Shown one piece after another: positions 9,361 to 17,164 of a DNA stretch of 64,000 bases; within the stretch, counting starts at the first letter, position 1, and each line of letters begins with the position of its first letter. Origin of the DNA: Candidatus Rhodoferax mariagerensis (GTDB lineage Bacteria > Pseudomonadota > Gammaproteobacteria > Burkholderiales > Burkholderiaceae_C); the NCBI GenBank assembly GCA_016719055.1, contig JADKAW010000018.1, positions 56,756 through 120,755 of the forward strand. Direction: 5' to 3'. Under the pieces are notes generated by a model that was not told the origin of the DNA, searched no databases, and was given only the letters and a program-made list of their open reading frames with translations. Position numbers and translations under genes: made by a program.

Positions 9361-10155
9361 TCACGGCAGTTCGGCATTTTGCAGACGGTTGGCAATCACC
9401 GCTGCGCGGCCCATCACATAGCTGGAATTGGGCAGTTTCTCAAAATACTTGGGGCGTGGCAGCATCACCGCCAGGCGTGCTGCCTCAAAAGCGCTGAGCT
9501 GGGCCGCAGACTTTCGGTAATAGTGCTGGGCTGCGGCTTCGGCACCAAAAATTCCCTCGCCCCATTCCACGCTGTTGAGGTAAATCTCCAGAATGCGCTC
9601 TTTGCTCAGGAGGGCTTCAAGCAGCAGCGTCAGCACAAACTCCTGGCCTTTGCGCAACAGCGTGCGCTCGCCTGACAAAAACAGGTTTTTGGCCAGCTGC
9701 TGGGTGATGGTGGAGCCGCCTACCACCTTGGGCGCTTTGGCCGGCTTGGGCGGCGCAATGGCAGGTGCTGATTTGCCAGGGTTTTTGGCAGCAATTCTGG
9801 CCTGGGCCTGGGTGGCTTGTTCTTGCGCTTTGGCGATGCGTTCTTCAGCCTTGGTGTTTTTTTGCCAGGCTTTTTCCAGCGCGTCCCAGTCCACACCATC
9901 GTGACTGACAAAACCGTCGTCCTCGCTGGCGATCACGGCGCGTTTGAGGTTGCCCGCTATCTTGTCGTAGGGCTGCCACTGCTGACGCCAGCGCAGACTG
10001 CCTGTTTCGGTGGCCACGCGCCAGGCTTCAGAGCGCTCAAACGCGGTGGACTGCGGGTCGATCACCAGCATGGTGGCAATGCGGGCGACAAAGTACAGCT
10101 GCAACAGCACACCCGCCACCACCACCAGAACCAGCCAGCGCAGCACAGATTTCAT
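9361..10155 (-). CDS. mtgA: monofunctional peptidoglycan glycosyltransferase
   Basis: A 264-residue protein with a single N-terminal membrane helix and a GT51 domain that polymerises lipid II into glycan strands. The first catalytic motif is ASEDDGFVSHDGVDW, and VVGGSTITQQLAKN and LEIYLNSVEWG follow. Between these first two motifs there is a roughly 40-residue Ala/Lys/Pro-rich insert (about residues 95-135, AQEQATQAQARIAAK) that the E. coli enzyme lacks. It ends six bases before the reading frame of aroE begins to end, in one run of same-strand genes. Confidence 0.92.
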   Translation of the reverse strand: MKSVLRWLVLVVVAGVLLQLYFVARIATMLVIDPQSTAFERSEAWRVATETGSLRWRQQWQPYDKIAGNLKRAVIASEDDGFVSHDGVDWDALEKAWQKNTKAEERIAKAQEQATQAQARIAAKNPGKSAPAIAPPKPAKAPKVVGGSTITQQLAKNLFLSGERTLLRKGQEFVLTLLLEALLSKERILEIYLNSVEWGEGIFGAEAAAQHYYRKSAAQLSAFEAARLAVMLPRPKYFEKLPNSSYVMGRAAVIANRLQNAELP

Positions 10156-10161
10156 GGTTGA

Positions 10162-11001
10162 TCAGGCTGCGGCCAGTTTGGCCCGCAACTCGTCGAGCAC
10201 CTGGCGTGCCGGTGGCATCACGCCACGCCAGATCAGAAAGGCTTCAGCCGCCTGGCCCACCAGCATGCCCAGTCCGTCACGCGGCACGGCACCATGGGCG
10301 CGGCCCCAGTTCATAAAGTCTTGCGCTCCTGCGCCGTACATCATGTCGTAAGCCAGGGCACCGGACTTGAGCACCTGAGCATCCACCGGCACGTCGTGCC
10401 CACCCAGGCTGCTGGCTGTACCGTTGATGATGATGTCGAATTCGCCCTCCAGCCCTTTCAGATCATGCGCTTGCAGCTCTACTTTTTGTAGTATCGCGAG
10501 GGCCTGGTGGCGGGCCACCAGATCGCAGGCCTTTTGCACCGTGCGGTTGGCCACGCTGATGTGGGCCGGGCCGGCGTTGATCAGCGGCCCCAGTACGCCG
10601 GCCGCGGCACCGCCTGCGCCCATCAACAACACACGTTTGCCGCGCAGGCTGACCCCGGCGTTTTGCTCAATGTCATCCACCAGCCCAAGGCCGTCGGTAT
10701 TGTCGGCTTCGATCTTGCCGTCATTGAAGGTCAGGATATTGCAAGCCTGTGCCAGCAAACCGCGTTCGCTGGTGTGGGTGGCCAGGGCTGCAGCCTCGAA
10801 CTTGAACGGCACCGTGATGTTGCAGCCGTGCCCGCCTTCAGCCACGAAAGTCTGGATGCTTTGGTCAAAGTGGTCCAGTGGAATATGCCGTTTGGTGTAC
10901 AGAATGTCTTGCCCGGTCAGCTCGGCAAAACGGCTGTGGATCCAGGGCGACTGACTGTGGGCAATCGGGTTGCCCATGACGCAATAGAGGTCGGTGCTCA
11001 T
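10162..11001 (-). CDS. aroE: shikimate dehydrogenase
   Basis: A 279-residue NADP-dependent enzyme that reduces 3-dehydroshikimate to shikimate in aromatic amino-acid synthesis. The start at 11001 gives MSTDLYCVMGNPIAHSQSP, the canonical AroE opening. The catalytic Lys sits in NITVPFK, the Asp in NTDGLG, and the nucleotide-binding loop is GAGGAAAG. A stretch near residue 175 (ILQKVELQAHDLKG) is encoded by a copy of the dispersed repeat. Confidence 0.95.
   Translation of the reverse strand: MSTDLYCVMGNPIAHSQSPWIHSRFAELTGQDILYTKRHIPLDHFDQSIQTFVAEGGHGCNITVPFKFEAAALATHTSERGLLAQACNILTFNDGKIEADNTDGLGLVDDIEQNAGVSLRGKRVLLMGAGGAAAGVLGPLINAGPAHISVANRTVQKACDLVARHQALAILQKVELQAHDLKGLEGEFDIIINGTASSLGGHDVPVDAQVLKSGALAYDMMYGAGAQDFMNWGRAHGAVPRDGLGMLVGQAAEAFLIWRGVMPPARQVLDELRAKLAAA
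10440..10495 (-). repeat. dispersed AAGGGCTAGAGG-type repeat, copy 3 (inside aroE)
   Basis: Read on the minus strand: ATACTACAAAAAGTAGAGCT, then GCAAGCGC, a ten-base spacer, then AAAGGGCTGGAGG. It lies in frame within aroE, in the same orientation as the gene, and codes for part of a surface segment without breaking the frame. Confidence 0.5.
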
Positions 11002-11023
11002 GCAAGTGTTCTTTTGATGCGGA

Positions 11024-11881
11024 TTATTGATTGCTGGCATGCGTCTCAAGCGTGTCGTCGCGGGTGAACTTGAAGCGCGACACGACGGCAATCTGGTCGG
11101 CCTGGCGGCGCATGGCGCTGTTGAACTCGCCAAACGGTCCGGCACTTTTCACGATGGCCTGGGCCCGACGGTCCAGCGCCGGCACGCCCGAGCTTTGCAC
11201 AATTTCAGTGGACAACACCCGGCCGTCATGGTTGACATTGACGATCATGGTGAGCTCACCGTACAGCTTTTGTCCGCCAAGCTGGGGAAAATTTTCGGTG
11301 CCTTTGTCTTCAATGGCGCGGCGCAAACGGTCGTAATACACGGCGTAAACCGCTTCGCGGGTGGCCGGGCTGATGTAGCGCTTTTTGGGGCGGGCGTTTT
11401 CTTCGTTGATGCGGCGCTCAATCTCGGCCAGCAGCTTGGTCAGCTGGCGGCGTTTTTCATCACGCTGGGCCAGCTCGGGGCTGGTTTGGGCTTTTTGCGG
11501 GTTGATCGGGGGCATGGCGGCCAGCGCTGTTTTTACCTGCGCCAACATCAGGTTTTGCTGCTCGCGCATGTCGCGTAACTGGCGTTGCTGGTCGGATTCA
11601 CGTTCGTCACCGTCGATCGACACCAGCGCCGGCGGCAGTGGACTGGTGGCGCGCCCCTTGTCGAGCTCGCCACCACCGGCCATGTTGGCTTGCGCCAGGG
11701 CTTGGGCCTTGTCGGGCTTTTCGTTGGTTTTTGCGTTGACCAGAATCACTTCAAGCGGGGTGTCTTCAAAAACCCGGTTAAAGGCCTCAGGATCAACAAA
11801 TCGCACCGTCAACAGGGCCGCGTGCACGGCCACGGACACGCCAAGGGCTAACTGAAGGGTGCTGAAAGACCGCAGGTTCAC
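11024..11881 (-). CDS. TonB-like energy transducer protein
   Basis: A 285-residue protein with one N-terminal membrane helix (LQLALGVSVAVHAALLTVRF) and a charged, Gln-rich periplasmic middle. Its C-terminal domain (YGELTMIVNVNHDGRVLSTEIVQSSG, then LDRRAQAIVKSAGPFGEF) is typical of the TonB/TolA C-terminal family. It probably spans the periplasm. ExbB/ExbD genes are not nearby, so its partner is unknown. The start overlaps the end of the RNB gene by four bases, indicating coupling. Confidence 0.82.
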   Translation of the reverse strand: MNLRSFSTLQLALGVSVAVHAALLTVRFVDPEAFNRVFEDTPLEVILVNAKTNEKPDKAQALAQANMAGGGELDKGRATSPLPPALVSIDGDERESDQQRQLRDMREQQNLMLAQVKTALAAMPPINPQKAQTSPELAQRDEKRRQLTKLLAEIERRINEENARPKKRYISPATREAVYAVYYDRLRRAIEDKGTENFPQLGGQKLYGELTMIVNVNHDGRVLSTEIVQSSGVPALDRRAQAIVKSAGPFGEFNSAMRRQADQIAVVSRFKFTRDDTLETHASNQ

Positions 11882-13947
11882 GGCTGAGGATTATCACCGG
11901 CACTTGTCGGGTTGGGGGCAGCGTCGCCTTCGTTAACGTCCATCGCAATGGCAATCGGGCCTGCAATGGTGTCGTCGTCGGTGTCGTCGTCGGCTTCAGA
12001 CACAACTGCGCCGGGCTCAGCATCGAGCCGGGCTGTGACAGTGCCATGAATGTCAAGCGACACCAGGTCAATATCGCCCAGACGCACCATCACGCGCGCC
12101 CCGCGGGGCAAGCCTTGGGCACCCGCCACCGGCAGCACCAGCGGCAGCTGGTCGGCGCGGACCAGACCATCCTTGAACAGCGTGGCTTCGACCTGGCTGA
12201 TGCCGTGCTGCTGCACGTATTTCAGAATCCAGAAGCGTTCCATGGCATTCTGGAAGCCGTTGTAGGCAAAGTAAGCGGCGTCAAAGCTGGAGATGATTGA
12301 AAACAGCTCGGCATCCTTGGGTTTGAAGGGTGCTGCCAGCGCCGCCGTTTTGCCGTGGCGGGCGCAGGCGATGATCTGCCACTGGTTCACCAGGTCGGTG
12401 TAGCGGCGCAGCGGCGAGCTGCTCCAGGCATAACTTTTCACGCCAATGCCAGCATGCGGCAGCGCCTTGGTGCCCATGCGCACCTTGACGCCCGGGGCCA
12501 TGCTGGCCTGGCTGCGGTAAATGCCGGGCACACCGAGTTCGGCCATCCAGCCGCCCCAGGTGCTGTTGGCCAGAATCATCGCCTCGGAGACAATCAAATC
12601 CAGCGGTGCGCCGCGCTGGCGGATGCTGATTTGTACTGTTTCGCTGCCGTTGGGCTCAGTCCCGTCGTTGCCAACCAGCCGGTAGTTGTAGTCCGGTCGG
12701 TTGAAGTTCTCGGGCTTGCCACGCACGATCTCGCGCTTGGCTTTCAGGTCTTTCGCCAGGCGGTATAAAAAAGAGAGCGCATTGCGCTTGTTCAGCAAGG
12801 GCTGGGGTTCAATTTCATGCATGAACCCCGGATTTTCCAGCCACTCGGTGGTGACAACAGTGTCGAGCTGGTCATGGCGCAGATTGGCACCAATGTGCAC
12901 GCGCTCCAGTTTGGTTTCTGTCGCTTTGATATCCAGTGTGGCTTCGTCGAGCGTGACATACAGCGACACGGCGGGGCAGTCGTTGCCCTCTGTCAGGGTG
13001 TACTTTTGCACCACCTCATCAGGCAGCATGGTGATCTTGTAGCCTGGCATGTACACCGTCGACAGACGTGCGCGGCCAGTCAAGTCAATGGCGCTGCCCG
13101 GTTTGATGGCCAGGCCGGGCGCAGCAATGTGGATGCCCAGCAGCACGGTGCCACTGCCTTGGCCTTGCACCGACAGCGCATCATCGATCTCGGTGGTAGC
13201 CGAGTCATCAATCGAAAATGCCCGGGCGCTGGACAATGGCAACTCGTCGGTGATGAGCGGGGCGTCGAGTTTGGCAAACCCGGTGCCTTTGGGAAAGTTT
13301 TCGAGCAAAAAGCGCCGCCAGTGAAACTGGTAGGGCGAATCGATGGCACCGGCCTTGATCAGCAGGTCCAGCGGCCCCAGGTGGGTAGCGCGCGAGGCCT
13401 CCACCACTGCTTTGTATTCGGGCGCGTTTTTATCGGGCTTGAACAAAATCTTGTAAAGCTGGTCACGGATCGCTGGCGGGCAAACACCCTCGCTCAGTTC
13501 CATGACCCAGGCCTCGATCTGCAAGGCGATCTGCTTTTTCTTTTCAATGGCCGCCAGCGCCTGCGCCAGGATGTCGGCCGATGCCTTGCGAAATCGTCCT
13601 TTGCCGGCGCGGCGAAAGTAGTGGGGTGCGTCATACAAGGCCATCAGCATGCCAGCTTGCTCGGTCAGCGTGGCCTGGGCGCTGAAGTAATCGCGCGCCA
13701 GGTCGGCAAAACCAAACTCGTCTTCAGGCGCGAATTCCCAGGCCATTTCAAGCTCGACACTGTCCTTGACAAGCTGCGCGGTGGCCATCAGTTGGGCGGG
13801 CTCGGGTTTGTCAAACTTGAGCAGGATATTGGCACTCTTGACCTTGACACGTTTGCCGCTGTCAAGTTCCACCTGTGCCGAGGTATCGGCTTCAGACAGA
13901 ATGCGCCCGGCTAGGAACTTGCCGGTTTCTTCAAATAGGAGGTTCAT
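11878..13947 (-). CDS. RNB-domain exoribonuclease (RNase II family)
   Basis: A 689-residue protein. The start at 13947 (MNLLFEETGKFLAGRI) begins an N-terminal oligonucleotide-binding-like domain; the extra 21 codons upstream are not conserved. The RNB catalytic motif with four Asp residues is at about 246-257 (SIDDSATTEIDDA). The C-terminus has an S1-like domain and an acidic tail. It should degrade single-stranded RNA 3' to 5'. It is divergent from flaG, with a sigma-28 promoter for flaG in the 172-base gap. Confidence 0.9.
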   Translation of the reverse strand: MNLLFEETGKFLAGRILSEADTSAQVELDSGKRVKVKSANILLKFDKPEPAQLMATAQLVKDSVELEMAWEFAPEDEFGFADLARDYFSAQATLTEQAGMLMALYDAPHYFRRAGKGRFRKASADILAQALAAIEKKKQIALQIEAWVMELSEGVCPPAIRDQLYKILFKPDKNAPEYKAVVEASRATHLGPLDLLIKAGAIDSPYQFHWRRFLLENFPKGTGFAKLDAPLITDELPLSSARAFSIDDSATTEIDDALSVQGQGSGTVLLGIHIAAPGLAIKPGSAIDLTGRARLSTVYMPGYKITMLPDEVVQKYTLTEGNDCPAVSLYVTLDEATLDIKATETKLERVHIGANLRHDQLDTVVTTEWLENPGFMHEIEPQPLLNKRNALSFLYRLAKDLKAKREIVRGKPENFNRPDYNYRLVGNDGTEPNGSETVQISIRQRGAPLDLIVSEAMILANSTWGGWMAELGVPGIYRSQASMAPGVKVRMGTKALPHAGIGVKSYAWSSSPLRRYTDLVNQWQIIACARHGKTAALAAPFKPKDAELFSIISSFDAAYFAYNGFQNAMERFWILKYVQQHGISQVEATLFKDGLVRADQLPLVLPVAGAQGLPRGARVMVRLGDIDLVSLDIHGTVTARLDAEPGAVVSEADDDTDDDTIAGPIAIAMDVNEGDAAPNPTSAGDNPQP

Positions 13948-13997
13948 GGGCAGATTGTCACACGGGTGATTTTTCTCGGGAAAAGCAAAAATTGCAC

Positions 13998-14024
13998 TCA
14001 AGTTGCACAAAACTTAACCGATAA
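13998..14024 (+). promoter_or_regulatory. sigma-28 (FliA) promoter of flaG
   Basis: A -35-like TCAAGTTG (13998-14005) and a -10-like ACCGATAA (14017-14024) are separated by exactly 11 bases. The FliA consensus is TAAAGTTT-N11-GCCGATAA, so 13 of 16 positions match. The flaG start codon lies 96 bases downstream. Confidence 0.8.
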
Positions 14025-14119
14025 CCTACTCAGGCGAGGTGCGTCCTGTTTTCAGGGTTGTGATGCCCTCACGGTGACAAGGACGGTTTTATTCAACGCA
14101 AGACTTGGCAGAGGTATCT

Positions 14120-14545
14120 ATGGCAAACGGTTTAATTTCCTCAGGCGCGGCGGTGCAGCCAGCTTTCAAGGCGTTGCCCGTTGTGATTTCTTCGGGTTCA
14201 GTAAGTGGTCTGCCAGGTTTAAAACTTGCGCGGTCCAACGTTGCCGCTGCCGCTGCCAGACCAAACGGCGCGGGCCAGAGTGCAGACGAGGTGATCGCCA
14301 AAAAACAAGTGGTGCTGACGACTGACGATCTGAAAAAAATTTCCCAACAAATGCAGCAAAAAGTCGCTTCGATGTCGCCTGAGTTGCGGTTTTCGGTCGA
14401 CCAGGACAGTGGCAGAACAGTGATCAAGGTGACCGACCGGAGCACCGATAAGCTGGTTCGGCAGATACCGACTGACGAGGCCTTGCAAATTTCCAAGGAC
14501 ATGGCTCTGTTTCAAAAAGGCCTGCTATTGAATCAGAAGGTTTGA
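14120..14545 (+). CDS. flaG: flagellar protein FlaG
   Basis: A 141-residue protein. ATG 14120 is favoured over 14105 because the family starts near MANGLISS. The C-terminal half (SPELRFSVDQDSGRTVIKV, then LVRQIPTDEALQISKDM) is the FlaG domain. FlaG affects filament length and usually accompanies fliC and fliD; here it stands alone next to the hook-junction genes, driven by its own FliA-type promoter. It converges on the HDOD gene with a 33-base gap. Confidence 0.88.
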   Translation: MANGLISSGAAVQPAFKALPVVISSGSVSGLPGLKLARSNVAAAAARPNGAGQSADEVIAKKQVVLTTDDLKKISQQMQQKVASMSPELRFSVDQDSGRTVIKVTDRSTDKLVRQIPTDEALQISKDMALFQKGLLLNQKV

Positions 14546-14578
14546 GCAACCAGGTCGAGTGCAGCGCCGGTCCGGTGC

Positions 14579-15793
14579 TCATGTTGTAGCGGCCAATGTG
14601 CGAATCAAGGTCAGGTTTACCTCCTCGGAATCCAGCTCGTAGCGGCTGCATAAGGCATCGCTGACCGTTGCATCCGGCCCTTCTAACGCAGTGGCAATTG
14701 CCAGGTACGGCCAGTAGGGGCCTTCCTGGCTGAGCAGCGCGGCGTTGACTCGCTCAGGCAGCGGCACCGCACCCAGGGCGCTGGCCAGTGGCTCGGCCAG
14801 CAGTTGGTCAATTTGTGACAACAGGCCGCACAGGTACAGCTCACGCCGCAGTGCGTCACCTTCGCCGGCGTCGAGCAAACTGGCCATGAGTCGAGCACGC
14901 AATGCCATCACAGTGTGCACAGGCCGCAGATTGCGGTCGCTGCTGGCCTGGAGCAGGTGTTCATGCAGCCAGCTTTTCAGGCGCGTCAGGCCCAACACCA
15001 GCAGACCCTGGCGCAAGGCATCAACTTCACGGCGCAGGCCGGCGCCGGCTGAGTTGACATAACGCAAAAACCGGTAGGTCAGCAGGGGTTCCTGCCCCAA
15101 TAACTGCTCGATGTCTTCCATGGCCGCGTCGGCCTCGATCGCCTTGATCAGGCGCAGCATGGCCGCGCGGTCGAGCCCGATGCGGCTTTGCCGGTAACCA
15201 TACAACACGTCTTCTGCCGGCCAGCCCAGCATTGCGGCGGCATTTTGTTGACCCAATACATGCTCGGCCAGCATGCGGCTCGCAATGCCTTCGTAAATCT
15301 GCCCGGCCTGAACCGGGCTGGCGGGGTCGGCACCTGCGCTGATGCCCTGGCTGCGTTTGGCAATGCGCAGCGCCATCAGCGCCTCCTCGGTGCTCAGGCT
15401 GAAAATGTGTTGCACAAAACAGCCGATGAATGCAGCTTTGACATGTGTGCCTGGTTCGCCCCGCCATATCAGCCCCAGGCCGCGCTGGCTGGCGCGCAGC
15501 ACGCGCTGGGCGATACCGGTGTCTTGCAAAAGTTCGTCTGACACCTCGATGCGGGCCAGCGCGCTTGGCGTCACATCCAGCAGCTCGGCCAGCAGCTCGG
15601 CGGATAGGGTGCACAACTGCAGTGGCGCGGCACCAGTTTGCCATAACTGGTCAATCTGCTTGAGCATGGGGCGAGCGTCAACATGCGTGGGGGCGCGGGG
15701 TGCCAAACATAGCTGCACGCCAGCCAGCTTGCGCTGTGCGTTCCACAGCAGCTGGTAGCTCATGGACACCTCGTGCAGCGCACCGTTGGTCAT
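14579..15793 (-). CDS. HDOD domain protein, YuxH-type
   Basis: A 404-residue protein. The N-terminal part (YQLLWNAQRKLAGVQL) resembles the degenerate EAL-like half of the YuxH group. The C-terminal HDOD domain begins near residue 195 (LIKAIEADAAMEDIEQLL, LLTYRFLRYVNSA). The EAL catalytic residues are not evident and HDOD domains lack HD catalysis, so a scaffold or signalling role is more likely than catalysis. An alternative start is 15763. It stops just before flgL begins to end and may be co-transcribed with flgKL. Confidence 0.8.
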   Translation of the reverse strand: MTNGALHEVSMSYQLLWNAQRKLAGVQLCLAPRAPTHVDARPMLKQIDQLWQTGAAPLQLCTLSAELLAELLDVTPSALARIEVSDELLQDTGIAQRVLRASQRGLGLIWRGEPGTHVKAAFIGCFVQHIFSLSTEEALMALRIAKRSQGISAGADPASPVQAGQIYEGIASRMLAEHVLGQQNAAAMLGWPAEDVLYGYRQSRIGLDRAAMLRLIKAIEADAAMEDIEQLLGQEPLLTYRFLRYVNSAGAGLRREVDALRQGLLVLGLTRLKSWLHEHLLQASSDRNLRPVHTVMALRARLMASLLDAGEGDALRRELYLCGLLSQIDQLLAEPLASALGAVPLPERVNAALLSQEGPYWPYLAIATALEGPDATVSDALCSRYELDSEEVNLTLIRTLAATT

Positions 15794-15797
15794 GGCA

Positions 15798-17138
15798 TCA
15801 GCTGATGAAGTTGAACAACGACAGTTTCTGAATCTGCGCGTAGGTCTGCAACGCCGCCGAGTAGCCGGTTTGCTGGTTGTTAAAGTCCGAGATGCCCTTG
15901 ATCATGTCCAGGTCTTCGGCGCGTGAGCGGTCAGATTCAAGCTGGATGCTGCGGGATTCCTGGTTTGATGCAATGCGATCAGCTCGGTTGAGCAGGTCAC
16001 CGGCCTGGCCCCGGATGGCCGAAATACGCCCCATGCTGATGTCAATGTTGTGCAGCGCCTGACTGACCGCCTGGACCGCTGCATTGTTGTTGGTTGCATT
16101 GCTGATGTCATGAATGGCATCGTCGAGCACGCTGAAAACGCTGGGGCTGGTATCAATGGTGACGGTGTCGTTTTCCTTGGGCGTGCCGGTAATGGTGAAT
16201 TTCAGGCCGGGAACTTCGGTGACATCGATGGTGGTTGACTTGCCTGGGGTGAAGCTGATGACCGCAGAGCTTATCGGAAATCCGGCCGAGACCGTAGGAT
16301 TTTCTGCGATGGTGTAAGTGACTGTGCTGGGGCCGGTGAGCGGGTTGACCGGATCAGGGGTGACCACGCCAAATGTCAGCGTGTAACTGGGATAGGGGGT
16401 GCCTAAAGCTTCTGCAGCCGTGGCGGTGGCAGTGACCAGCGCCCGGTTGGTAAGCAGATCGGGCTGGTCGGACAGCACGATGTTGTTGGTGATCAGGGTC
16501 CGGTCTGTGGTGATCAGACCGTCCACAGTATTGCTGACGGTGGCATTGAACACCAGATCGCGTGTCGGTTGGTGCATGAAGGTACTTTCGCCGTCCATGG
16601 CGAACGGGATGGCCACATCCGTGCTGGCTGATTGCCCGGGCAAACCCTTGAAGGTGTAGTCAGGGGGGGCGGCCTGCGGTCCAACAAACGGTGCCAGGGC
16701 GCTGCCCAGGGCGCTGAACAGGGGCAGGCCGTTGGTGTCCTTCTTGTTGGCCATGGAAAAAACCTCATCGCGCAAGCCCTGTAGCTCAATGGCAATGGAC
16801 CGCCGTTCGGCACTGCTGTTGACGCCATTGCCGGCGTTGACCACCAGCTCGCGAAAACGCTGCAATGCGGTGGTCACGTCGCCCAACGTGCCTTCGGCCT
16901 GGGTAATGGCATTGCGTTGCGACTCCAGCGCCCGCTGATCGGCCGCGATGCGGCTGATGCGTGTCAAGGCCCGCTCGGCGTTGGCGGCACCGGTGGGGTC
17001 GTCGCTGGGGCGCACCACCTTCTTGCCGGAGGTTAAATTTTCCTGAAGGCTGGCCAGCGCACTTTGCCGGCTGGTGATGTTTCGCACTGCGCTGTCAAAG
17101 GTATTGGCTGAACCGGTGCGGATGAAAGTAGTGGCCAT
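15798..17138 (-). CDS. flgL: flagellar hook-associated protein 3 (hook-filament junction)
   Basis: A 446-residue protein, longer than the 317 residues of E. coli FlgL. The flagellin-type N-terminal helix (IRTGSANTFDSAV, LASLQENLTSGKKVVRPSDDPTGAANAERAL) and the C-terminal helix (GYSAALQTYAQIQKLSLFNFI) are conserved. The extra length is in a central Thr/Val/Pro-rich region (about residues 160-310), expected to be surface-exposed. It lies 26 bases after flgK. Confidence 0.93.
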   Translation of the reverse strand: MATTFIRTGSANTFDSAVRNITSRQSALASLQENLTSGKKVVRPSDDPTGAANAERALTRISRIAADQRALESQRNAITQAEGTLGDVTTALQRFRELVVNAGNGVNSSAERRSIAIELQGLRDEVFSMANKKDTNGLPLFSALGSALAPFVGPQAAPPDYTFKGLPGQSASTDVAIPFAMDGESTFMHQPTRDLVFNATVSNTVDGLITTDRTLITNNIVLSDQPDLLTNRALVTATATAAEALGTPYPSYTLTFGVVTPDPVNPLTGPSTVTYTIAENPTVSAGFPISSAVISFTPGKSTTIDVTEVPGLKFTITGTPKENDTVTIDTSPSVFSVLDDAIHDISNATNNNAAVQAVSQALHNIDISMGRISAIRGQAGDLLNRADRIASNQESRSIQLESDRSRAEDLDMIKGISDFNNQQTGYSAALQTYAQIQKLSLFNFIS

Positions 17139-17164
17139 GATGTGCGCTCCTGAGTACGGTCACG

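Noticed and set aside
12817..13914. A 365-residue plus-strand frame
   Set aside because: It is the antisense shadow of the RNB exoribonuclease gene; composition is His/Gln/Arg-rich and no family is recognisable.
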